Source: Solirubrobacteraceae bacterium
Lineage (GTDB): Bacteria > Actinomycetota > Thermoleophilia > Solirubrobacterales > Solirubrobacteraceae
Length of the DNA: 32,110 nucleotides
Assembly: GCA_019683665.1 (NCBI GenBank)
Contig: JADGIB010000003.1
Location: 1-32,110, forward strand
Reading direction: 5' to 3'
In this document: in pieces, positions 20,939-30,909 of the stretch
Numbering within the stretch: position 1 is the first letter of the stretch
Layout: the number at the start of each line of letters is the position of its first letter
The notes under the pieces: generated by a model
Seen by the model: the letters and a program-made list of their open reading frames with translations, nothing else
Databases searched by the model: none
What the model was told of the DNA's origin: nothing
Position numbers and translations under genes: made by a program

Positions 20939-21853
20939 ATGCCCATCCGCGCCCTCCACCTCCGCGCCTTCGCCGCGCTGCTCGGCGTGCTCCTGCCGCT
21001 CGCCGCGCCGCAGGTCGCCGGCGCCGCGGAGGAGTTCGATCCGCAGGACGAGTTCGCCCTGCCGCCGTGGATCGAGATCGACATCTTCGGCATCGATCTC
21101 AGCATCAACAAGGGCGTCGCCTACCTGCTGATCGCGCTGATCCTCACCTGCGGGGTGATGATCTACACGGCGCGGCGCATGCAGTACCGGCCGACCGGCA
21201 AGCTCCAGACGGTCGTCGAGTCCGCCTACTCGTTCATGCGCGACAACATCGCCGGCGGCAACATGGACGCGCGGATGGCGGCGAAGTGGTTCCCGTTCGT
21301 GGCCACCCTCTTCCTGTTCATCTGGTTCTCGAACATCATCGGGTACGTCCCGCTGCCCTTCAACACGACCCACAAGGTCGACGTCTTCGGGCTGGAGCTC
21401 CCGTCGCTGGCCATCTACTCGGCCACGGCGAACCTGAGCGTCCCGCTCGCGCTGGCCATCGTCGTGTGGCTCAGCTACCACGTCGAGGGCATCCGGGCGA
21501 AGGGGCCGATCGGCTACATCCGCAGCTGGATCCCGGCCGGCGTGCCGGGCGCGGCGGTGCCGCTGATCCTCGGCATCGAGGTGCTGTCGCACTTCGTCCG
21601 CCTGCTGTCGCTCTCCCTGCGACTCTTCGCCAACATCCTCGCCGGCCACCTCCTCATCCTCTTCATGGCCGGCGGCCTCGTCGTCCTGATGGGCCTCAAC
21701 CTGTTCGGGACCCTCGTCCTCGGCGTCCTGACCGGCGTCCTGGGCACCGTCTTCTTCCTCTTCGAGATCGGCCTGGTGGTCAGCCTCCAGGCGTTCATCT
21801 TCGCCACGCTCGCAGCGATCTACCTCGGCGGCGCCGTCGCCGACGAACACTAA
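20939..21853 (+). CDS. atpB: ATP synthase Fo subunit a
   Basis: A 304-residue membrane subunit that forms the proton half-channels against the c-ring. The conserved helix contains SLSLRLFANILAGHLL with the essential Arg228, and the last helix has ALQAFI-like LVVSLQAFIFATLAAIYL, where the Gln is the usual partner residue. NIIGYVPLPF lies in the middle helices. The N-terminus (residues 1-30: basic start, Leu/Ala core, VAGAA) looks like a signal peptide or an extra helix before the acidic EEFDPQDEF stretch, which puts the N-terminus outside. ATG 20939 lies 2 nt after the preceding stop. No Shine-Dalgarno sequence is clear, so translation is probably coupled. Confidence 0.96.
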   Translation: MPIRALHLRAFAALLGVLLPLAAPQVAGAAEEFDPQDEFALPPWIEIDIFGIDLSINKGVAYLLIALILTCGVMIYTARRMQYRPTGKLQTVVESAYSFMRDNIAGGNMDARMAAKWFPFVATLFLFIWFSNIIGYVPLPFNTTHKVDVFGLELPSLAIYSATANLSVPLALAIVVWLSYHVEGIRAKGPIGYIRSWIPAGVPGAAVPLILGIEVLSHFVRLLSLSLRLFANILAGHLLILFMAGGLVVLMGLNLFGTLVLGVLTGVLGTVFFLFEIGLVVSLQAFIFATLAAIYLGGAVADEH

Positions 21854-21866
21854 GGAGAACACCACA

Positions 21867-22133
21867 GTGGACCTCGACACCCTGACCGTCCTGGCTCAGG
21901 CCGACGTCGCCGAGACGGCCGGCCGCGCCATCGGCCTCGGCATGGGCACGGGCCTGGCCGCGCTCGGCACCGGCATCGGCCTGGGCTTCATCTTCGGCAA
22001 GACGATCGAGGCGGTCTCGCGCCAGCCCGAGCTGCGCAGCGAGATCCAGTCGATCCAGTGGCTCGGCTTCGCTCTCACCGAGGCGACCGTCTTCTACGGG
22101 TTCATCGCGGGCCTGATCGCGTTCTTCGTCTAG
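21867..22133 (+). CDS. atpE: ATP synthase Fo subunit c
   Basis: An 88-residue c-ring subunit with two helices joined by the cytoplasmic loop SRQPE (R52, Q53, P54) that contacts the central stalk. The first helix has the GxGxGxG packing motif (LGTGIGLGFIFG). The ion-carrying carboxylate is Glu72 in FALTEATVFYGF. The next residue is Ala, and the first helix lacks the Gln found in sodium-binding rings, so this looks like a proton-type ring. The GTG start has the best Shine-Dalgarno of the operon, AAGGAG at 21852-21857 overlapping the atpB stop, which fits the high c:a stoichiometry. Confidence 0.97.
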   Translation: MDLDTLTVLAQADVAETAGRAIGLGMGTGLAALGTGIGLGFIFGKTIEAVSRQPELRSEIQSIQWLGFALTEATVFYGFIAGLIAFFV

Positions 22134-22137
22134 ACCG

Positions 22138-22701
22138 ATGGAGACGCTCGCACTCATCCTGCCGTTCGCGGCCGAGGAGGGTGGCGGCAACCCGCTCGTC
22201 GAGGTCTCCCCGGGCCTGATGATCTGGACGCTGCTGGCCTTCGCCGCGGCGATGATCATCCTGGCCAAGTTCGCGTTCCCGCGCATCAGCAAGATCCTCG
22301 AGGATCGCCAGCGGATGATCGAGGACGCGATCGACGCGTCCGAGCGCACCAAGGCCGAGGCCGAGGAGCTCCTCGCCGAGTACCGCGAGCGCCTCAAGGA
22401 GGCGCGCGTGCAGGCTGAGGAGATCATCGCCCGCGCTCGCAAGGCGGCCGAGGTCAACGAGCGCGAGTCGCTCGAGGCCGCCCGCCGGCAGCGCGAGGAG
22501 CTGATGGCGCAGACGCGTCGCGACATCGAGGCCGAGAAGCGCCGCGCGATCCAGGAGATCCGCGCGGAGGTCGCCGACCTCACCGTGCTCGCCACCGAGA
22601 AGGTCACCCGCAAGGTGCTCACGCCCGACGACCAGCGCCGCCTGGTCGACGAGGCGCTGGCCGAGCTGGACTTCTCGAGCCTCACCCGAGAGGGCGCGTA
22701 A
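22138..22701 (+). CDS. atpF: ATP synthase Fo subunit b
   Basis: A 187-residue peripheral-stalk subunit. A single membrane helix (MIWTLLAFAAAMIILAKFAF, about 28-47) follows a short outer N-terminus, and the rest is a long charged coiled coil rich in Glu, Arg and Ala (from RISKILEDRQ to the C-terminus). It dimerises and ties subunit a to the delta subunit. The start lies 4 nt after the atpE stop. Only one b gene is present, so the stalk is probably a homodimer. Confidence 0.95.
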   Translation: METLALILPFAAEEGGGNPLVEVSPGLMIWTLLAFAAAMIILAKFAFPRISKILEDRQRMIEDAIDASERTKAEAEELLAEYRERLKEARVQAEEIIARARKAAEVNERESLEAARRQREELMAQTRRDIEAEKRRAIQEIRAEVADLTVLATEKVTRKVLTPDDQRRLVDEALAELDFSSLTREGA

Positions 22702-23232
22702 GTGGAGGAGATCGCCGCCGTCTACGCGCGTGCGCTGTTCGAGGTCGCCAAGGAGCGAGGCGACCTCGACGACGTGCGCGAGCAGATCGGGCAGTTCGCC
22801 GACGCGCTCGACGCCGAGCGCGCGCTGCAGACGTTCTTCTTCTCCCCGCACTTCTCCACCGAGGAGAAGAAGGACGGTCTGCACAAGGCCATCGACGGCG
22901 CCAGCGACGCCGTCATGAACTTCCTCGAGCTGCTCGTCGAGAAGCACCGGATGCCGGTCATCTTCCGGATCCGGCGCGAGCTCGACGCCCTCTGGCGCGA
23001 GGAGAACCAGATGCTGCCCGTGCAGCTCACGAGCGCGATCCCGCTCGACGAGCAGACGGTCAGCTCGCTCGGACGTACCATCGGTGAGCGGACCGGTCGG
23101 AAGGTCGACGTGACCGCCACCGTCAACCCGGACATCCTTGGCGGCATCGTCCTGCGGGTCGGCAACTCGATCCTCGACGCGTCGATCCGCAACCGCCTCG
23201 AGTCACTCAGAAAGCAAGTCGCCAGGAGCTGA
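22702..23232 (+). CDS. atpH: ATP synthase F1 subunit delta
   Basis: A 176-residue delta subunit (OSCP homologue) that joins the b stalk to the top of the alpha3beta3 head. The N-terminal helical domain opens VYARALFEVAKE and includes FFFSPHFSTEEKK. The C-terminal part contains VTATVNPDILGGIVLRVG followed by DASIRNRLESLR, the family signature region. GTG start immediately after the atpF stop with no gap. This is the plain form, not the b-delta fusion seen in mycobacteria. Confidence 0.96.
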   Translation: MEEIAAVYARALFEVAKERGDLDDVREQIGQFADALDAERALQTFFFSPHFSTEEKKDGLHKAIDGASDAVMNFLELLVEKHRMPVIFRIRRELDALWREENQMLPVQLTSAIPLDEQTVSSLGRTIGERTGRKVDVTATVNPDILGGIVLRVGNSILDASIRNRLESLRKQVARS

Positions 23233-23239
23233 CACCCCA

Positions 23240-24841
23240 GTGCAGATCAAGCCCGACGAGATCACCTCCATCCTCAAGAGCCGCATCGAGGGCCTCGACG
23301 CCAGCCAGGCCGAGCTCACCGAGGTCGGCACGGTCCTCTCGGTCGCGGACGGCATCGCGCGCGTGCACGGTCTCGAGAACTGCATGAGCTTCGAGATGCT
23401 CGAGTTCCCGCACGACGTCACCGGCCTGGCGCTGAACCTCGAGTCCGACAACGTCGGCGTCGTGCTGTTCGGTCCCTGGGACAAGATCGTCGAGGGCGAC
23501 ATGGTCAAGCGCACGGGGCGTCTGCTCGAGATCCCGGTCGGCGAGGCCCTCCTCGGCCGCATCGTCGACCCGCTCGGCAACCCGCTCGACGGCAAGGGCG
23601 CCATCGAGACCACCGAGACGCGGCCGGCCGAGTTCAAGGCGCCGGGCGTCGTCCAGCGCAAGTCGGTCCACGAGCCGCTCCAGACGGGCCTGAAGGCGAT
23701 CGACTCGATGATCCCGATCGGCCGCGGCCAGCGCGAGCTCATCATCGGCGACCGCCAGACCGGCAAGACGGCGATCGCGATCGACACGATCATCAACAAC
23801 AAGGACACGGGCGTCGTCTCCGTGTACGTCGCCATCGGCCAGCGCATGGCGACCGTCGTCCAGATCGCCGAGACGCTCGCCGAGCACGGCGCCCTGGAGA
23901 ACACGATCATCGTCGCCGCCGGCGCCGACGAGGCCGCGCCGATCAAGTTCATGGCGCCGTACGCGGGCTGCGCGATGGCCGAGTACTTCCTCTACAAGGG
24001 CGGCCACGCGCTCGCCGTCTACGACGACCTCACCAAGCACGCCTACGCCTACCGGCAGATGTCGCTGCTGCTGCGCCGCCCGCCGGGGCGCGAGGCCTAC
24101 CCGGGCGACGTCTTCTACCTGCACAGCCGCCTGCTCGAGCGCGCGGTCAAGCTCAACGACGAGCTCGGCGCCGGCTCGCTGACGGCGCTGCCGATCATCG
24201 AGACGCAGGCAGGCGACGTGTCGGCCTACATCCCGACGAACGTCATCTCGATCACCGACGGCCAGATCTTCCTGGAGCCGAAGCTCTTCTACTCGGGCGT
24301 GCGCCCGGCCATCAACGTCGGCATCTCGGTGTCGCGCGTGGGCGGCAACGCGCAGATCGGCCCGATGAAGAAGGTCGCCGGCCGCCTGAAGATCGACCTG
24401 TCGCAGTACCGCGACCTCGAGGCCTTCGCCCAGTTCGGCTCCGACCTGGACGCCGCGACGCAGAAGACGCTGGCCCGCGGCGACCGCCTCGTCGCGACGC
24501 TGAACCAGTCGGAGCGGTCGCCGCTGCCGGTCGAGGACCAGATCGTCCAGATCTACGCCGCCACGAACGGCTACCTGGACCGCATCCTCGTCGAGCGCGT
24601 CCCCGAGTTCCTCGAGGCGCTCACCGCGCGGGTGCGGGCCGAGAACGCCGACCTGCTGGCCAAGATCGCCGGGGGCGACTGGTCGGACGAGACGCAGGCC
24701 GCGCTCGAGAAGGCCGTCGCCGAGTTCGCCGACGACTTCGGCTACGACCTCGACGAGGACGGCCAGCCGGTCGAGGCGGGCGACTCGGAGCGCGTCCAGA
24801 AGGCCGGCGAGGAGCGCGAGCCGGAGGCCGCGGTCGCCTGA
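23240..24841 (+). CDS. atpA: ATP synthase F1 subunit alpha
   Basis: A 533-residue regulatory nucleotide-binding subunit of the F1 head. The Walker A loop is GDRQTGKT (170-177), and the signature PAINVGISVSRVGGNAQ lies in the C-terminal half. The N-terminal beta-barrel and the DASQAELTEVGTVLSVADGIARVHG start are typical. The C-terminus has an acidic extension (YDLDEDGQPVEAGDSERVQ and on) beyond the usual end, a feature also known from other actinobacterial alpha subunits, where extensions may limit ATP hydrolysis. The GTG at 23240 follows CAGGAG; the frame remains open upstream but reads through atpH in a shadow frame. Confidence 0.96.
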   Translation: MQIKPDEITSILKSRIEGLDASQAELTEVGTVLSVADGIARVHGLENCMSFEMLEFPHDVTGLALNLESDNVGVVLFGPWDKIVEGDMVKRTGRLLEIPVGEALLGRIVDPLGNPLDGKGAIETTETRPAEFKAPGVVQRKSVHEPLQTGLKAIDSMIPIGRGQRELIIGDRQTGKTAIAIDTIINNKDTGVVSVYVAIGQRMATVVQIAETLAEHGALENTIIVAAGADEAAPIKFMAPYAGCAMAEYFLYKGGHALAVYDDLTKHAYAYRQMSLLLRRPPGREAYPGDVFYLHSRLLERAVKLNDELGAGSLTALPIIETQAGDVSAYIPTNVISITDGQIFLEPKLFYSGVRPAINVGISVSRVGGNAQIGPMKKVAGRLKIDLSQYRDLEAFAQFGSDLDAATQKTLARGDRLVATLNQSERSPLPVEDQIVQIYAATNGYLDRILVERVPEFLEALTARVRAENADLLAKIAGGDWSDETQAALEKAVAEFADDFGYDLDEDGQPVEAGDSERVQKAGEEREPEAAVA

Positions 24842-25743
24842 TGGCCTCCCAGCGCGACGTCAAGCAGCGGATCACCTCGGTCCAGAACATCGAGAAGATC
24901 ACGCGCGCCATGCAGATGGTCGCGGCGGCGCGCCTGCGCCGGGCCGAGCAGCGCATCGCCGCGCTGCGGCCCTACGCGGGCGCCATCCGCCGCATGACCC
25001 GGCAGGCGGCGGCAGCGGCCGAGAACGTCCCGTCGCTGCCGATCCTCAACGAGCACGAGTCCGTCGAGACGGTCGGCATCCTCCTCGTGACGGGCGACCG
25101 CGGCCTGGCGGGCGCGTTCAACTCGCAGATCCTCCGCGCCGGCCTGCAGACCGCCGCCGAGCACGAGGCGGAGGGGCGCAACGTCGTCTTCTTCGCCTCC
25201 GGCCGGCGCGGCGTGTCGACCCTGCGCTTCCGCAACCGCGAGCCGAAGGCCGAGTGGGTCGGCTTCACGGACCGGCCCTCGTACGCGAACGCGCGCGACA
25301 TCGCCGCCGGCCTGATGACCGCCTACGTCGACGGCGAGGTCGACCTCGTCGAGGTCTTCTACAACGGCTACATCTCGCCGCTCACCCAGGAGGTGCGCCG
25401 CGAGACGCTGCTGCCGCTGCAGCAGGCGACGATCCTCGACGCCGACCCCGCCGCCGAGGAGGGCGAGGAGCGCGAGCACGCCCGGTCGCTGGTCGAGTAC
25501 GAGCCCGACCCGGAGGAGATCCTGCACCGGCTCGTGCCCGACTACGTGGAGATCTCGATCTTCCGCGCGCTGCTGGAGTCGACGGCGTCGGAGCACGGCG
25601 CGCGCATGACGGCGATGCGCAACGCGTCCGACAACGCGGCCGAGCTGATCGACGACCTCACGCTGGAGATGAACCGGGCCCGCCAGGCGGACATCACGCA
25701 GGAGATCATGGAAGTGGTCGCCGGCGCCGAATCGATTTCGTAA
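24841..25743 (+). CDS. atpG: ATP synthase F1 subunit gamma
   Basis: A 300-residue central rotor shaft. It starts MASQRDVKQRITSVQNIEKI followed by TRAMQMVAAARLRRAEQ and ends in the signature helix LEMNRARQADITQEIMEVVAGAESI. The N- and C-terminal helices form the coiled coil inside the head, and the middle Rossmann-like domain holds VGILLVTGDRGLAGAFN. A charged insertion (AEEGEEREHARS, near 204-215) lies in the peripheral domain. The ATG overlaps the atpA stop by one base (TGATG). Confidence 0.96.
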   Translation: MASQRDVKQRITSVQNIEKITRAMQMVAAARLRRAEQRIAALRPYAGAIRRMTRQAAAAAENVPSLPILNEHESVETVGILLVTGDRGLAGAFNSQILRAGLQTAAEHEAEGRNVVFFASGRRGVSTLRFRNREPKAEWVGFTDRPSYANARDIAAGLMTAYVDGEVDLVEVFYNGYISPLTQEVRRETLLPLQQATILDADPAAEEGEEREHARSLVEYEPDPEEILHRLVPDYVEISIFRALLESTASEHGARMTAMRNASDNAAELIDDLTLEMNRARQADITQEIMEVVAGAESIS

Positions 25744-25753
25744 CGAGGACCAA

Positions 25754-27208
<1,455 letters not shown>

Positions 27209-27211
27209 CCG

Positions 27212-27622
27212 GTGGCCAGGTCCAAGTTCCAGGTCGAGGTCCTCACCCCCGAGGGCGAGGTCTTCAACGACGAGGTCGAGATGCTCTCGACGCGGACGGT
27301 CGCGGGCTCGATCGGCGTGCTCGCGCATCACCAGCCGCTGCTGGCGATGCTCGACCCGACCGAGCTGCGCCTGTACCGCTCCGAGTCGGAGGTCGTCCGC
27401 TTCGCGCAGGGCGAGGGCTACCTGCAGGTGGCCGACAACCGCGCTCTCGTGCTCGTCGAGGAGGCGCACGCCCCCGAGGAGCTCGACGTCGCGGACCTCG
27501 AGCAGCGGCTGTCTCAGGCCGAGGAGACGCTCAAGGGCGCCGAGAAGGACTCCGAGGCGCAGCGCGTCGCGCAGCGCGACAAGCGCCGCTGGGAGGCGTT
27601 CCTGCGCATCGCGCGCGGCTGA
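27212..27622 (+). CDS. atpC: ATP synthase F1 subunit epsilon
   Basis: A 136-residue rotor subunit. The N-terminal beta sandwich is typical (FQVEVLTPEGEVFNDEVEML, GSIGVLAHHQPLLAMLDP, AQGEGYLQVADNRALVLVEEA). The C-terminal helical hairpin (about 88-136, LEQRLSQAEETLKGAEKDSE) can extend to inhibit ATP hydrolysis. GTG start 3 nt after atpD. It is the last gene of the operon and is followed by a strong hairpin. Confidence 0.95.
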   Translation: MARSKFQVEVLTPEGEVFNDEVEMLSTRTVAGSIGVLAHHQPLLAMLDPTELRLYRSESEVVRFAQGEGYLQVADNRALVLVEEAHAPEELDVADLEQRLSQAEETLKGAEKDSEAQRVAQRDKRRWEAFLRIARG

Positions 27623-27649
27623 GCGCCGACCGCCGCCCATCAGGCTGAT

Positions 27650-27678
27650 CCGAGGCCCCGCCCCGTGCGGGGCCTCGG
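27650..27678 (+). terminator. Terminator of the ATP synthase operon
   Basis: CCGAGGCCCCG, loop CCCCGTG, CGGGGCCTCGG: a perfect 11 bp stem 28 nt after the atpC stop, followed by CCGTTGTC. Confidence 0.82.
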
Positions 27679-27833
27679 CCGTTGTCGGGGGCGGTGTCCC
27701 GCGACGGCCCGAGCCCGCCCCGGACGGGCCGCAGCGGCGGCTGCCGGAGCGCCGGCGGCCGCAGCGGCCGCGACTGTGCGCGCTCGGCAAAGCGCTGGGC
27801 GCGTGCAGGCCAGCGCGGCGGACGGGGCGACCG

Positions 27834-27839
27834 TACGAT
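27834..27839 (+). promoter_or_regulatory. -10 element of the MetE-like gene
   Basis: TACGAT about 36 nt before the ATG at 27876, no recognisable -35; the Shine-Dalgarno AGGAGGGG lies at 27866-27873. The stretch from the atp terminator to this point (27679-27833) is GC-rich and shows no supported gene. Confidence 0.4.
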
Positions 27840-27875
27840 CGCGCCCGTTCGCACGGAACCGAGACAGGAGGGGAG

Positions 27876-28964
27876 ATGTACCGAGCGGAGGTCGTCGGGT
27901 CGATGCTGCGGCCCTCGTACCTGATCGAGGCGCGCAACGCGCTCGAGGCGGGGACGCTGAGCGCGGCCGAGTTCAAGCGCATCGAGGACCGCGCCGTCGA
28001 CCAGGTGATCGCCGTGCAGGAGGCCTCCGGGGTCGAGGTCGTCACCGACGGCGAGATGCGCCGGTTCATGTTCATGGGCCCGATCACCGAGACGGTCGAG
28101 GGCATCGAGGTGGTCGAGCACGGCAACCCGATGCCGTGGGCCAACCCGGAGGGCGAGCTCGACTGGGTGCTGGAGACCGCGGTCACCGGCCCGCTGCGCA
28201 AGAAGCGCTCGCTCGTCGCCGAGGAGTACAGCTACGCCCGCGCGCGGGCGCGCACGCCGCTGAAGGTCACCGTCCCCAGCCCGCTCATGCTCTTCGGGCT
28301 GTGGAACCCGCGCTACACGACGGCCGTCTACCAGGACGCGTTCGAGATGTTCGCCGCCGGCGCCGAGATCGGGCGCTCGGAGATCGAGGAGCTCGTCGCG
28401 CTCGGCTGCGAGTACATCCAGGTCGACGCGCCGGAGCTGGCGACGCTCGTCGACCCGCGCGTGCGCGAGTGGGCCGAGGAGCGCGGGATGCCGCCCGAGC
28501 GGATGCTCACCGAGGGCATCGACATCATCAACTCGATGGTCGACGGGATCACCGGCGTGCGCTTGGCGATCCACCTGTGCCGCGGCAACAACGCCGGCAT
28601 GTGGATGGCCAGCGGCGGCTACGACATGATCGCCGAGGCCCTGTTCAAGCGCGCCCACGCGTTCGACGCCTACCTGCTCGAGTACGACGACGAGCGCTCC
28701 GGCAGCTTCGACCCGATCGCGCAGGCGCCCGACGCCAGCCAGGTCGTCCTCGGCCTCGTCTCGACGAAGCGCCCCGAGGACGAGTCGCGCGAGGCGATCG
28801 CCGGCCGCATCGACGACGCCGCCCGCCGCTTCCCGCGCGAGCAGCTCGGCGTCTCCACCCAGTGCGGGTTCGCCTCGGTCGTCTTCGGCAACCCGATCAC
28901 GCAGGAGGACCAGGAGCGCAAGCTGCGGCTCGTCGCCGAGGTGGCCGAGACCGTCTGGGGCTGA
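27876..28964 (+). CDS. MetE C-terminal-domain-like zinc methyltransferase/alkyltransferase
   Basis: A 362-residue protein of the cobalamin-independent methionine synthase catalytic-domain family (a TIM barrel), without the N-terminal MetE half. The zinc site is intact: His233 and Cys235 in AIHLCRGN, Glu269 in LLEYDDERSG and Cys330 in STQCGFAS. VVTDGEMRR (55-63) and QVDAPEL (182-188) are family motifs near the substrate. Stand-alone members include core methionine synthases, epoxyalkane:coenzyme M transferase and other thiol alkyltransferases, so the thiol acceptor is open. It has its own promoter and strong Shine-Dalgarno. It precedes the split dikinase genes by 109 nt in the same direction, which may indicate a shared pathway. 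Confidence 0.82.
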   Translation: MYRAEVVGSMLRPSYLIEARNALEAGTLSAAEFKRIEDRAVDQVIAVQEASGVEVVTDGEMRRFMFMGPITETVEGIEVVEHGNPMPWANPEGELDWVLETAVTGPLRKKRSLVAEEYSYARARARTPLKVTVPSPLMLFGLWNPRYTTAVYQDAFEMFAAGAEIGRSEIEELVALGCEYIQVDAPELATLVDPRVREWAEERGMPPERMLTEGIDIINSMVDGITGVRLAIHLCRGNNAGMWMASGGYDMIAEALFKRAHAFDAYLLEYDDERSGSFDPIAQAPDASQVVLGLVSTKRPEDESREAIAGRIDDAARRFPREQLGVSTQCGFASVVFGNPITQEDQERKLRLVAEVAETVWG

Positions 28965-29040
28965 CGCCGGCGGGCCAACTGTTCGCTCTCGGCACAGGAG
29001 GTGTGCGCGCGCGTGCTAGCTGCGCACGTGCGTGCGCGCC

Positions 29041-29046
29041 TACCAT
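29041..29046 (+). promoter_or_regulatory. -10 element of the dikinase gene pair
   Basis: TACCAT, 27 nt before the ATG at 29074, with the Shine-Dalgarno AAGGAGGAG at 29058-29066 between them. No -35 is visible. Just upstream, 29001-29039 is a GC/GT-rich alternating stretch with imperfect inverted symmetry. Confidence 0.45.
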
Positions 29047-29073
29047 CGGCGGGAAGCAAGGAGGAGAGCACGC

Positions 29074-30909
29074 ATGGCATCGACGACGCCCGCCACCGGG
29101 TCCTTCCCGAGCCCGTACGAGGTGGAGACCCTGCCCGGCTGCGAGGGCTGGGAGGAGATGTACCCGTACTACGGCCGCTTCCTGGAGTCGCGCCGGGAGG
29201 CCGACGAGGGCCGGTTCTGGTTCTGGAACTCGATGCACTTCCCCGAGCCGATGCCGGCCTTCGACGTCATCTGCATCGACTCGCCCTACCAGGGCATCGG
29301 CTCGTGGCAGAACCGCGTGTTCGCGGTGCCGCCGGCGATGGGCATCGACTGGCGCGTCGTCAACGGCTACATCTACATCACCGGCAACCCGGTCCTCGAC
29401 CCGGAGAAGGTGGCCGAGCGCGCCGAGGTCTTCCAGAAGCGCGCCGGCTACTACTACGAGAACTGGGACGAGCTCTACGGCACGTGGCGCTCGAACATGG
29501 AGCAGCTCATCAAGGAGCTGTCGGAGCTCGAGGTCCCGGACCTGCCCGAGTACGAGCCGGACGAGGTCGTCCGCGGCGAGCAGAACACGAGCTTCTACCG
29601 CGTGCAGGACGCCTACAGCCGCACGCTGCGGATGGGCGACCTCATGTGGCAGCACCACTTCGAGCTGCTGCTGCTCGGCTACGGCGCCTACCAGACGCTC
29701 GCCGAGTTCTGCAAGGCGAACCTGCCCGACATCCCCGACCAGCACATCGCGCAGATGGTCGCGGGCATCGACGTCATCCTCTTCCGCCCCGACCAGGAGC
29801 TGCGGCGCCTGGCCCGGCTGGCGATCGAGAAGGGCGTCGACGGCGCCTTCCGCCAGGGCCGCACGCCGGAGGAGATCGACGCCGAGCTGGCCCAGTCCGA
29901 GGCGGGCCGGGAGTGGCTGGAGGAGCTCGAGAAGGTCAAGGAGCCGTGGTTCCACATGGCCACCGGCGACGGCCTCTACCACTTCTACCGCTCGTGGCTG
30001 GACGAGCCGGCGATCCCGTACGCGTCGCTCATCGGCCACGTCGCCGCGCTCCGGGCCGGCCAGGAGATCGAGCGCCCGACCGAGCAGATCCGCGAGGAGC
30101 GCGACCGGCTCGCCGACGGCTACCGCGAGCTGCTGGACGAGTCGCAGCGCAGGACGTTCGACGACCTGCTGAACCTGTCGCGCCGGGTGTTCCCGTACGT
30201 CGAGGAGCACAAGTTCTTCTGCGACTACTGGTTCCTCACGAGCTGGTGGAACAAGATCCGCGAGTTCGGCGCGCTCCTGGCCCGTCACGGGTTCCTCGAG
30301 GACGGCGAGGACGTCTTCCACCTGACCCGCCACGAGGTCGCCTCCGCGCTCGACGAGCTGACGCTCACCTGGGCCACCGGCGGCCAGCCCGCGGGCCCGA
30401 GCCACTGGCCGCCGATCGTCGCGCGGCGCAAGGAGATCCTCGAGCGCTTCAAGCAGTGGAACCCGCCGCCGGCGCTCGGCACCCCGCCCGAGAAGGTCAT
30501 GGACCCGACGCTGATCATGCTCTGGGGCATCACCGACGAGCGGATCCGCGACTGGGCCAGCCAGGTCGAGGGCGGCTCGACGCTGAGCGGGGCGCCCGCC
30601 TCGCCGGGCACGGTCGAGGGCGTCGCCCGGGTCGTGCGCTCGGTCGACCAGATCGGCGACGTGCGCGAGGGCGAGATCCTCGTCTGCGGCGCGACGTCCC
30701 CGGCCTGGGCGCCGATCTTCTCGAAGATCTCGGCGACCGTCACCGACGTCGGCGGCGTCATGTCGCACGCGGCGATCGTCTGCCGCGAGTACGGCCTGCC
30801 GGCCGTCGTCGGCACCGGCCGCGCGACCGCGACGATCAAGACCGGCCAGCGCGTGCGCGTCGACGGCACGAACGGCGTCGTCACGATCCTCGAGGACGCC
30901 GATGGCTGA
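29074..30909 (+). CDS. PEP-synthase-like phosphohistidine subunit (phenylphosphate synthase alpha-like)
   Basis: A 611-residue protein whose C-terminal 110 residues are the swivelling phosphohistidine domain of the PEP-utilising family: SGAPASPGTVEGVARVV, then GGVMSHAAIVCREYGLP with the phosphorylated His565, then VVGTG and GQRVRVDGTNGVV. The first 490 residues are a large, mostly helical, Trp/Tyr-rich region (QGIGSWQNRVFAVPPAMG, KFFCDYWFLTSWWNKIREFG) that probably binds the substrate to be phosphorylated. No pyruvate/PEP-binding TIM barrel is present. Size and layout match the roughly 70 kDa subunit of phenylphosphate synthase, with the ATP-binding part encoded by the next gene. The start ATG overlaps the next gene by 8 nt at the other end. 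Rifampin-phosphotransferase-type chemistry is the alternative comparison; the acceptor is unknown. Confidence 0.82.
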   Translation: MASTTPATGSFPSPYEVETLPGCEGWEEMYPYYGRFLESRREADEGRFWFWNSMHFPEPMPAFDVICIDSPYQGIGSWQNRVFAVPPAMGIDWRVVNGYIYITGNPVLDPEKVAERAEVFQKRAGYYYENWDELYGTWRSNMEQLIKELSELEVPDLPEYEPDEVVRGEQNTSFYRVQDAYSRTLRMGDLMWQHHFELLLLGYGAYQTLAEFCKANLPDIPDQHIAQMVAGIDVILFRPDQELRRLARLAIEKGVDGAFRQGRTPEEIDAELAQSEAGREWLEELEKVKEPWFHMATGDGLYHFYRSWLDEPAIPYASLIGHVAALRAGQEIERPTEQIREERDRLADGYRELLDESQRRTFDDLLNLSRRVFPYVEEHKFFCDYWFLTSWWNKIREFGALLARHGFLEDGEDVFHLTRHEVASALDELTLTWATGGQPAGPSHWPPIVARRKEILERFKQWNPPPALGTPPEKVMDPTLIMLWGITDERIRDWASQVEGGSTLSGAPASPGTVEGVARVVRSVDQIGDVREGEILVCGATSPAWAPIFSKISATVTDVGGVMSHAAIVCREYGLPAVVGTGRATATIKTGQRVRVDGTNGVVTILEDADG

